In this document: piece by piece, positions 56,221 through 64,000 of the stretch
How positions within the stretch are numbered: the first letter of the stretch is position 1
How the letters are laid out: every line of letters begins with the position of its first letter
NCBI GenBank assembly: GCA_018398585.1
Contig: JAGTTD010000002.1
Coordinates: 32,108,186 to 32,172,185, forward strand
Length of the DNA stretch: 64,000 nucleotides
Source: Simmondsia chinensis
Lineage: Eukaryota > Streptophyta > Magnoliopsida > Caryophyllales > Simmondsiaceae
Direction: 5' to 3'
Program-made: the position numbers and the translations under genes
Notes under the pieces: generated by a model
Database searches by the model: none
What the model was told of the DNA's origin: nothing
Seen by the model: only the letters and a program-made list of their open reading frames with translations

Positions 56221-56815
56221 GTGTGCCTGTTTACGCATGCTCCTCGTCTTCCTCACTGGATTACTGTAAATGTATTCTTTGTTATATTCGCGGCACTATG
56301 GATTATGGCCTTATTATCTCTTGATCAGCTTGTGGCTTACTTTGATGCTGATTGGGCTGGTTGTCTTGACACCTTTTGTTCCACCTTTGGATACTGTGTG
56401 TTTTTTGGTGGTAACATTGTTTCCTGCTCCGCCAAACGCTAGTTCACCGTCTCTTGCTCCAGTATTGGAGCAGAATATCATGCCACTGCCAATGCCATTT
56501 CGGAGTGTTGCACTCTTTCCTTAGTGAGCTAGGCATCACCATTCCCAAAGATACCTTGATCTACTGTGACAATGTTTCTGCAACCTATCTCTCCACCAAT
56601 CACATTCAGCATGTTCACCCTCAACACATTGAGATTGACATTCATTTTGTGCATGAAAGAGTTCACATGGGTCTTGTCCGTGCTCTTCATGTGCCCTCTT
56701 TACAAGAGCTTGTTGATATTTTTACTAAGAGCCTTCCTCGACAGGTATTTTTATTTTTCAGACACAATCTTTACATTCGATTATCTCCTGCTACGATTGA
56801 GGGGGGATGTTAGAA
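56221..56815 (+). pseudogene. Element V: RNase H remnant
   Basis: VAYFDADWAGCLD (one catalytic Asp region), then CDNVSATYLSTN, EIDIHFVHERV, VDIFTKSLPRQ and a terminal TIEGGC. Stops near 56440 and frame changes break it. Confidence 0.8.
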
Positions 56816-56950
56816 TGAATATATTATATTATAAATAGAATATATTGTATAGGATCAATATGTATATGTTTCCATATATTGTAACCATATGCATCAATTA
56901 TAAAAATGAGAGGGAGCCACTTTATTTGGTGTGTCCAATTCCAAGCTTTC
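56808..56950 (+). repeat. Element V: 3' LTR, truncated
   Basis: Starts TGTTAGAATG directly after the tract GATTGAGGGGGGA (56795-56807). It fuses near 56950 with sequence homologous to the element VI LTR. Confidence 0.6.
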
Positions 56951-56952
56951 AA

Positions 56953-57131
56953 TTTCTCCCCTATCTTCTTCTTCTATTATCCCTAAAATTACATACAAAT
57001 ATTATACTTATTTGTAATTACTTTACATATAGTGAAAAATATGATACAATTTCACTATTATTTCATTGTTTTGGCGTGTTTGATTGGATTTGCTCTATTG
57101 ATTAGTTGTGGGTTAAAATTAAACCACAACA
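56953..57131 (+). repeat. Element VI: 5' LTR, 5'-truncated
   Basis: Only the last 180 bp or so are homologous to the 3' LTR; left of that is the LTR of element V. Confidence 0.7.
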
Positions 57132-57133
57132 AT

Positions 57134-57146
57134 TGGTATCAGAGCC
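57134..57146 (+). promoter_or_regulatory. Element VI: primer-binding site (initiator tRNA-Met)
   Basis: TGGTATCAGAGCC, an exact canonical PBS, two bases after the LTR. Confidence 0.92.
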
Positions 57147-57169
57147 TATCCTCCCTCGGATTTGGATTG

Positions 57170-58480
57170 ATGGCTAACAATACCCATTCCCAAGCTCCGT
57201 TTTGTGAACTAGACAAGAATCTTCGATCGGCATTTACCGCACAGCAGGAAGCTCTCAGCACCAAACTGACCTTAGTTTCTTCCAGTCTCCAAGATGAGCT
57301 CGGTGCCCGAATTTCTCAAAACAGTAAGTCGATGGATGGCATTCAACGCTCGGTTTAGGATTTTTTGATTTAAATGTGGTCAATCGCAAATACACTTATT
57401 GATTTACAAGGTTTTGTAGGTATGAGAGGGACTTGACATCGGATTGGGTACCAACACCAGCGTCAATTAGCTCGGAGGGCATTCGGATCCAACCAGTCCC
57501 ACTAGCTCAAACTTCTCAACCTCAAGTAGGACTGTGGTGCCCGATTTACCCGGGATTGGAGATGGTAGCTATCACTTCCCTACTTCGTGCCACTAAGATT
57601 GATTTTCCATGTTTTAATGGTAGTGACATTAGGGTTTGACTCTTTAAATGTGAGAATTATTTTGCTAAGGATAGAACCCCCGAGATGGTTAAAGTCAGGC
57701 TTACTAGTGCAACCCTCAAAGGGAATGCACTTTGGTGGCACCTTTCCTATGTAGGCGCGTGGCCCATTGGTAGTGTTATACCTTAGGAGTCATATTCTAT
57801 GAGCATTTGTGGTTGTTTTGCGAGTTCTATTGATGACTTATTATTGGAGTTGACCCAATTGAGGCACATCGGCAATGTAAGTGAATATTTGAGTGGATTT
57901 GAGTTGCTTGTGAGTCATTGTGAGTTGTTCGAGGCACAACGTATCAGTGATTTCTTAGGTGGTTTAAAGGTTGAGTTGGCCGGGTGGGTTAGATTGATTA
58001 AGCCCATAACGTTACCAGACACAATTGAATTAGCTCCCTTGCAAGAGCAAAATTGTGCTCATTTAACCCCTATCATGGGTGAAAGCTCCAATTAAATGGC
58101 CTCCCTCTTCCCTACACCTGCTATGCCACTTAGAAATAGCTCGAATTATCCCAATAAATCATCCCCACCCATATCGAACCCCATTACAACCCATAGACCG
58201 CCCCACCGAAACACATTCCCACCCTACACAAGGAACCCAAAACCGGAGTCAAATTCCTTTGGCTTCGCGGAAGTAGAGGAACATCAAGCTAAAAACCTAT
58301 GTTTCCATTGTCATGAGCGCTTTAGCCCGGGTCACAATTTCCCTATGAAGAAGAGGTGTCAAATGTTCCTAATAGAGGTGGACCATGATGATGAGGGGTC
58401 GGAAATGACCCCCTGTGCTGCTACGGCTGAAGCCGCAGGGGAGTTCGAACCAGCCCCAGATCTTGATCCCATATTTTGAT
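57170..58480 (+). pseudogene. Element VI: Gag remnant
   Basis: ATG at 57170 (MANNTHSQAPFCELDKN) just after the PBS. Capsid fragments: IDFPCFNGSDIRV, then KGNALWWHLSY and LRHIGNVSEYLSGFELLV. A Pro/Asn-rich linker (58096-58250) leads to a zinc knuckle reading CFHCHERFSPGHNF, where the last Cys is Phe. Stops at about 57357, 57436, 57637, 57784 and 58093. Confidence 0.78.
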
Positions 58481-58539
58481 TCATGCTCTTTAGGGTATTG
58501 CCCAATGTCAAACAATAAGAGTCCCTCGATCTTATGAAA

Positions 58540-58960
58540 AGAGGATGATTATATCCTTATTGATACGGGAAGCACCTACAATTTCATTGACATTGCTTTA
58601 GTTGAACAATTGAAGGGTTTTATAGATGCAACTCATACACCCGCCATCACGGTAGCCAATGGCAAATAATTGTTGTGTGCTGGGTTATGTCGTGATTTTT
58701 CATTGAAGATGAGGGACATACTTTTTGTATCTTGTTTCCTAGTCATCCCACTCTCGAGATGTCATAAGGTCCTTAGGATACAATGGTTACAAACATTACG
58801 AAGAATGCACCGTGACTTTAAGGAGCTTGTCATGGAGTTTGTATGGCAAGGACAGGGTGTAAATTTACATGGGGCACCGAGAGACCAACTCAAATTAGTG
58901 TCTAGGACTTCCATACACAATGTACAAGCTCCAAGAGCTAATTTTTTCCGATAGAGCTTG
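58540..58960 (+). pseudogene. Element VI: protease remnant
   Basis: LIDTGSTYNFIDIALVEQL: the retropepsin motif Asp-Thr-Gly is intact (about 58559-58567). Then TVANGK and a TAA. The flanks GTDILL-type downstream are unreadable through frameshifts. Confidence 0.72.
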
Positions 58961-58969
58961 TTGCTGCTG

Positions 58970-59685
58970 CTGCAATGCCTTGTTGTTGTCGGGTATCGAG
59001 CAGGACACCTCCGAGGTTGAGCTCGCTGGTTTATTGAGTGAATTTGAGGCTTTATTTATTGAACTGAGAGGTCTCCCCCCTTATAGACCAAGTTTTGATC
59101 ACCTTATCCCTCTCAAAGAGGGACGCAATCCCGTGAATCTCCGACCTTTTTGTTACCCCATCTTTTAAAAGGATGTGATTGAGAAGCTAATTTAAGAGAT
59201 GCTTAACTTGGGCGTGATTCAAAATAGTTCATCTTCTTTTGCTTTACCTATTGTTTTGGTGAAAAAAAAGGATGGAACTTGGAGGTTATGCATAGATTAC
59301 AGAGTCCTCAATCAAAAGACAGTTAAGGACAAGTTTCTCATACAGATCATAGAGGAGTTGTTGGATGAGCTTGGTGGTTTGGTTTTTTCACCAAATTGGA
59401 CCTTTGATACGGGTATTGGCAGATTCTGATGTCATCAAGATGTACAAAACCACCTTCCATGCTCACTCCGGTCACTTCGAGTTCACCACTATGCCATTCG
59501 AGTTGACGAATGCCCCATCTACATTTTAGGGCATCATGAATGACATCTTGGACCCTTACTTACATAAGTTCGTGTTGGTTTTCTTTGATGACAGTCTGGT
59601 TTATAGTGCATCATGGGCCAAGCACATGCATCACCTTCGGGTTGTTTTCAACGTGTTATGCATCAACCAATTTTTACTTGAAGAT
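58970..59685 (+). pseudogene. Element VI: reverse transcriptase remnant
   Basis: HLIPLKEGRNPVNLRPFCYP, then GVIQNSSSSFALPIVLVKKK and WRLCIDYRVLNQKTVKDKF. The first catalytic Asp is present in FFTKLDL (about 59385-59405), but a TGA follows immediately where Arg is expected and the frame differs by one base. The palm has FHAHSGHFEFTTMPF and LVFFDDSLVYS (about 59577-59600). Confidence 0.8.
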
Positions 59686-60575
59686 TAAATACTTGGGTCA
59701 CATTGTGTCAGGCTACAGGGTGGCGACCCACCCGGCCAAGCTATGGCCTATTTACGAGTGGCCTCAGCCCACGAACATCAAGCAACTTAGATGATTTTTT
59801 GGGCTTATCAGGTATTATTGACGCTTCATTGAGCTCTATGGTACTCTAGCTCGTCCTCTAATTGATCTATTGAAGAAAGGGAGCTTCGGTTGGTCCGATG
59901 AGGTCGAACGTGCATTTGAGTTGTTGAAGAGGGCTTTGACATCAACTCCTGTCTTGCATTACCAGATTTTTCCAAGATTTTCTTGGTGGAAACCAATAAA
60001 AATATCTTTTTTCGATGGTTCCTTTCCAAGCCACTTGGCTGTACGTTAGTTTTTGTTACCGGAAAAGGCAGCAATTCCAGAGACGGTTGACCGAGCGGAG
60101 GCATCGGAGGAAGGAGCACTTTTGGACTTGCGAGAGGCATCACCCGGGACAGGGGTTGGTATTGGTGTTGTTTTGATGCAAGAAGGCCACCCTGTAGCAT
60201 TTATTAGCCTCATCTCAGGCCTGAGGCACAAAGCTTGTTCAGTTTATGAGCGAGAGCTATTGGCCGTTGTCTTCACGAAGAAAAGTGGCAACAGTACTTG
60301 ATGGATAGACACTTCATCATACGCACAGATCAACAAAGTTTGAAGCACTTGTTGCAGCAAAAGTTGTCCTCTATGTTCCAACATTTTCGGCTTTCGAAGC
60401 TGATCAGATTCGACTACGACATCATCTACAAACATGGAAAGGAACATCGAGCCGAGGATGCTTTATCCCCATTTAGTGGTGCCGAGGTACTCTGTACGGT
60501 AGTGTCGGTGATCTCATCGGATTTCATGGACCAATTCCATCGCTCACGGCAGACCAACTCCCTCTTAGCTTAGAT
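59686..60575 (+). pseudogene. Element VI: RNase H remnant with an inserted segment
   Basis: Thumb: KYLGHIVSGYRVATHPAK, FIELYGTLARPL, LLKKGSFGWSDEVERAFELL. The RNase H start is interrupted near 59995-60140 by about 145 bp that has no counterpart in the other gypsy elements. It resumes with GIGVVLMQEGHPVAFIS, VYERELLAVV, IRTDQQSLKHLL and HGKEHRAEDALS. Confidence 0.75.
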
Positions 60576-61545
60576 TATTCATGATAAGGAGGAGGACCCA
60601 ATTTCACACCCTTGTTCTCATGGCAAGGGGGCTTCTACATCAACTCAGCCAGTTAGTGGTGGGCCGTGATCCGGATTTGCATCATATGATACCGGTGTGG
60701 CTTCATGACCTCATAGTGGGAGGGCACTCGGGTATAGAGGCTACATACGACCTTGTTCATACCCTCTTCTTTTGGAAGGGACTGAAGAATGATATTTGTG
60801 ACTATATATGGCAGTGCACAGTTTGCCAGCAACACAAGTAAGAGACCATGGCATCTCTAGGTTTACTCCAGCCACTTCCCATACCTGACACGGTATGAAG
60901 TAGTGTTTCTCTTGATCTTATAGAGGGTTTTTCTTTGTCGGCCGGACATTCAGTGATCTTGGTAGTAGTCAATTGATTAAGCAAGTACGCACATTTCTTA
61001 GCTCTTGCCGACCCATAATTAGCTGCTTCTGTAGCTCAGCTCCACCTTGGTTAGATTTATCGTCTACATGGCATACTAGATACATTGATTATTGATTGTG
61101 ATTCGATTTTTGTCAGCACATTTTGGCAAGAGTTATTTTCACATATGGGCACTCCACTGAACCTCACATCTTCGTATCATCCAAAGTCAGATGGATAGAA
61201 GAAAGTGCTCAACCGTTGTCTAGAGACATATTTATGTTGCATGGCTAGCGAGCGTCCTTGAGAGTGGAGTCGGTGACTACCCCTTGTGGAGTGGTGGTAC
61301 AACACCACGTTCCACAACACAGCCCAAGCTATGCCTTATGAGGTGTTGTACGTACAACAACGACCCATTCACTTACCTTACTTGCCGGGCGAGTCTAGAG
61401 TCGAAGCTGTTGATCATAGCCTCAGAGCCCGAGAGGACACGATTACCTTATTGTGCTTCCACTTGCATCGAGTCCAAAACCGTATTAAACAGTATGCCAA
61501 TTCCCATCACACCGAGCTTTCACTGAGCTTGAGTTTGCTATAGGA
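60576..61545 (+). pseudogene. Element VI: integrase remnant
   Basis: Zinc domain GGHSGIEATY, CTVCQQHK (60700-60840). Core: first Asp in VSLDLIEGF, second in LIIDCDSIF; the Glu position 36 residues on is Lys (61202-61204) and the preceding Gln is a stop. Later WWYNTTFHNTAQAMPYEVLY is well conserved. Stops are frequent. Confidence 0.8.
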
Positions 61546-61639
61546 GACTACGTGTGGTCGAAGCTTCAACCTTTCCTCAGCATAGTGTGGAGCATCGGGC
61601 TTTCCACAAGCTCTCTCTGTGCTAATACAGGCCATTCAA

Positions 61640-61940
61640 GGTCCTTGATTGAGTTGGTACAATGGTCTACAAGCTTGACCTGCCTCCTCATGCTCACATA
61701 CATCACACCATTCACGTGTCCTTGCTCAAACGGTGTTTTTCTACTCCCGCCCGTAGTATTTGGATTCCGAATGTTTGGCTACCCATTGCTCCTTCACCAC
61801 GGCCACTGCATGTTCTCGATCGTCACCTTGTGAAAAGGCACTGCATTGCAGCTACTCATATCCTTGTTCAGTGGGTTGATCGTCCAGGAGAGGAGGCTAC
61901 ATGGAGTTTCTTTATGACTTCCACCTCAGACTTCTAGATT
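61640..61940 (+). pseudogene. Element VI: integrase C-terminus and chromodomain-like tail
   Basis: YKLDLPPHAHIHHTIHVSLLKR matches the C-terminal module of Ty3-type integrases, and ILVQWVDRPGEEATW matches the chromodomain core. TAG at about 61935. Confidence 0.72.
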
Positions 61941-62139
61941 TTGAACCTTAGGGTTAAGGGTCAATTCGAGATGGTGGCATTGATACAATCGTGGACCCTA
62001 ATGCTACAGCTAGAGCCATGTCACAGGGGGAAACGTCAGCAAATCTGGACCCACCCACTTAACACATCAGCAAGTACTTGAAGACATTTCGTAGGCTTTT
62101 ATTATCTTAATTAAGTATGCTTAGGTTAAGTTAATCTAG

Positions 62140-62436
62140 TATATATATATATATATTATTTTGTTTAGGAGAGAGTGTGTGGATTAGGTATTTTGTGTAT
62201 TTTTCTCCCTCTTTTCTCCCTCCCTCTCTCTCTCTCTCTCTCTCTGCTCTCCTTTCTCTAATTTTCCCCTATCTTCTTCTTCTATTATTCTTAAAATTAC
62301 ATACAAACCCTATACTTACTTGTAATTACTTTACATATAGTGAAATATACGATACGATTTCGTCATTCTCTTATTGTTTTTAGTGTGTTAGATTGGATTT
62401 GCTTTATTGATTGTGTGTTGAAGTTAAACCACAACA
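62140..62436 (+). repeat. Element VI: 3' LTR (start uncertain)
   Basis: It shares its last 180 bp with the 5' LTR and ends CCACAACA at 62436. The start could be TGTGTGGATT at 62176, after the purine tract TTAGGAGAGAG, or further left. A (CT)n tract (about 62219-62245) lies inside. Confidence 0.6.
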
Positions 62437-62449
62437 TTATCATATATAG

Positions 62450-62960
62450 ATAATGTATTGTCATAGCTTTATCGATAAAGCTTATCCTTTAAATTCTATT
62501 GTTGTTCTTCATCCACTTGATGTGAATAAAGTTCCTTTTCAACCACAAGATAATGATGAAAAACTCCTTAGCACCGAAGTACCATATCATAGTGTGATTG
62601 GAGCACTTATATACATTGCTAACTGTTTAGACCCAATATTGCATTTTATATTAACTTGCTTGTCAGTTATAGTGTTGCACTTACTCGAAGATGTTGGAAA
62701 TGGGTAAAAATATATTCTACGTTGTCTTCTACATAAGATGGATTTATCCAAAGGTGTCTAATTCAGAGTTGGTTACATATGCAAATGTTGGATATCTTTA
62801 TAATCCACAAAAAGCCCAATGATAGACCAACTATGTCTTTACTTATGGCAACACTACTATTTCTTAGCTTTCGATGAAGCAAGTAGCAACAACTACGTAT
62901 TAAATCGCTCTGAAATTGTAGTAATTCATGAAGCAAGTTTAGAGTGCTTTTGGTTAAGAT
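62450..62960 (+). pseudogene. Copia RT/RNase H scrap related to element II
   Basis: HPLDVNKVPFQPQDNDEKLL and VPYHSVIGALIYIANC align with the same block of element II (19690-19850). The later NPQKAQ, TNYVFTYGNTTIS and ECFWLRSMI pieces follow in other frames. No LTRs are attached. Confidence 0.7.
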
Positions 62961-62989
62961 CTATGATTCGGCGGATCATGGAGTAAAGT

Positions 62990-63454
62990 GGAAAAACTGA
63001 ATAAATTCCAAGAAAAGTCTCTCCAATGGTCCAAATACCCAATACCCACGCGCCTCCTTCTCCTGTGCGTGGCGGTACGTGACACCTCTTCCGGCGACGT
63101 CGTTTGCAGTGGCGGAGTCGCTTCGCTGGCTTGGCTCGTGTCAGACAACTCCCATCGCCATCCGTGAGATTTTGGTGGCCATTTTCAGGAGTCCGGTGCC
63201 GGTGGCTTCCTCCACCCGTCTTCTCTATCTTACCACCATCCCCCAACCCCCATCTCCATACAAAGAAATTAAGACTGCCAACAACAGCCCTAGATCTCCA
63301 CCCCTGGCATCTCCGTCTACATCGCCAACCCTTCTCTCCTTCTTCTCCACCTCTTCTTTTCTTGGCTACCAACCGACGCCAAATCCCCTAACTTCCCACC
63401 TCAAAATCCATCTCCACCTCACTCTTCTCCATTTTCCGCTAACCACTTGCTGTT
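62990..63454 (+). other. C-rich leader upstream of the RRM frame
   Basis: More GC-rich than the neighbouring DNA and CT-rich near 63230-63440. Overlapping Ser/Pro-rich frames on the plus strand show no domain. It may be the 5' untranslated region of the following frame or of a LINE. Confidence 0.35.
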
Positions 63455-64000
63455 ATGTCATCCTCAAACAATACAGTGTTCATTTTTATTGATGGTCTTC
63501 CAGAACATACTTCAAACGCTTGGCTTAAGGCTGTTTTCAGAGATTTTGGATCAGTCTACGACTCTTTTGTTCCATAGAGTAGAAGGGCCAAAACAATATT
63601 CTCTTATGGTTTTGTTAGATTCCGGCAGAGGAGTGAGGTTCTCAGAGCCATTAAGTCCATGAATGGCTGCTGGATTGCAGGGTACAAGATCAAAGTTGAT
63701 TGGGCTAAACAACGTATAGGGACGAGTAACATATATCGTCCTAGCCAGAACTGCCAACGAGGTCCTGATGTAATTAGTGGTCAAACATTTGAGGATACAA
63801 CCACCAATCATACTCCAGAGGGTTTGGGCCCAACAGCCCCGGGGAGAGATGCAATGGAACAAAATGGCCCCAAGCGTAAACAGCCATCACGAATAAACAA
63901 GTGGAAGCTTAGCTTGGACGGTCGATCGTGGCCTATTCATATGGAGATGATATGCTTGACAATGTCCTTAGGTTCCTTACGAAGAATAAGCTATTTTACT
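63455..64000 (+). pseudogene. RRM-domain protein, partial at window edge (LINE ORF1-like or host gene fragment)
   Basis: ATG at 63455 (MSSSNNTVFIFIDGLPEHTS) opens a frame that runs 182 codons to the window end with a single TAG (63578-63580). Residues 7-95 form one RNA-recognition motif: RNP2-like VFIFIDGL, a helix with WLKAVFRDFGSV, RNP1-like YGFVRF, then AIKSMNGCWIAGYKIKVDWA. A Ser/Thr/Gly-rich segment and a basic patch (PKRKQPSRINKWK) follow. In plants such a single N-terminal RRM is typical of ORF1 of L1-type LINEs and of some splicing-related proteins. The strand continues beyond the window, so product and intactness cannot be settled. Confidence 0.55.

Larger units (their letters stand above)
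52915..56950 (+). mobile_element. Element V: copia retrotransposon, 5'-truncated
   Basis: Plus strand. Gag (partial), protease, integrase, RT and RNase H remnants lead to a polypurine tract and a 3' LTR start at 56808. No 5' LTR, PBS or gag start exists on the left, where the sequence passes into unrelated DNA around 52700-52915. The 3' LTR is cut by the junction with element VI. Confidence 0.8.
56953..62436 (+). mobile_element. Element VI: gypsy retrotransposon, probably chromovirus, heavily decayed
   Basis: Plus strand. LTR 3' ends at 57131 and 62436 share about 180 bp (CCTATCTTCTTCTTCTATTA...GTTAAACCACAACA). A perfect initiator-Met PBS follows the first. Internal order is gag, protease, RT, RNase H, integrase and a chromodomain-like tail, the Ty3/gypsy chromovirus order. 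Confidence 0.85.

Noticed and set aside
63079..63492. 137-codon Ser/Pro-rich plus-strand frame
   Set aside because: It overlaps the leader of the RRM frame, has no domain, and its composition follows the CT-rich sequence.

Overview
This window is nuclear DNA of a flowering plant, probably a eudicot. It is a graveyard of transposable elements: most of the 64 kb belongs to LTR retrotransposons (Ty3/gypsy and Ty1/copia), two CACTA (En/Spm) DNA transposons, hAT-like and other small inverted-repeat elements, SINEs and a LINE tail. I found no confident intact host gene, no functional rRNA or tRNA gene and no CRISPR array. The evidence is structural (LTR pairs, target-site duplications, primer-binding sites, polypurine tracts, CACTA termini) plus conserved protein motifs; clade names are from family knowledge and are hedged.

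Layout. 1-4.5 kb: a SINE, a LINE 3' end, hAT-like debris with a 49-base G run, and a small transposon (3816-4453) carrying a second SINE. 4.56-13.65 kb: an old Tat/Athila-like gypsy remnant (element VII) whose 3' LTR (6281-13649) is split by a young chromodomain gypsy element (element I, 7337-13345, minus strand, LTRs about 98% identical). 13.98-15.10 kb: a foldback element. 15231-21062: a decayed copia element (II) with a perfect 5-bp target duplication. 22145-22851: a small inverted-repeat element. 23022-30890: a CACTA transposon with both transposase genes (TNP2-like and TNP1-like, minus strand) and a recognisable promoter. 31152-about 37280: a second chromodomain gypsy (III, minus) with one truncated LTR. 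37.4-39.0 kb: a long GAGCTCGA-rich element. 39.1-39.87 kb: two SINE copies whose head is a near full-length 5S rRNA sequence. 40117-40494: a clean hAT MITE. 40950-46216: a copia element (IV) with non-canonical TA..CA LTR ends. 47903-50217: a non-autonomous CACTA keeping one transposase exon. About 50.7-52.7 kb: an LTR and non-coding interior of a minus-strand retroelement. 52.9-56.95 kb: 5'-truncated copia (V). 56.95-62.44 kb: chromovirus-like gypsy (VI). 62.45-62.96 kb: a copia scrap related to II. 63455-64000: an RRM-domain reading frame running off the window edge.

How the parts relate. The retroelements encode the usual gag, protease, integrase, reverse transcriptase and RNase H, but every copy is disabled. 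Damage often hits catalytic residues: four of six integrases have lost the DDE glutamate, two proteases have a changed Asp-Thr-Gly motif, and element I has lost the first catalytic Asp of its RT by an in-frame deletion. Many stop codons are explained by C-to-T or G-to-A changes, as expected for methylated, silenced DNA. The most novel-looking item is the 5S rRNA-headed SINE family at 39.1-39.9 kb, whose body is shared with the two SINEs at 0.8 and 4.0 kb.
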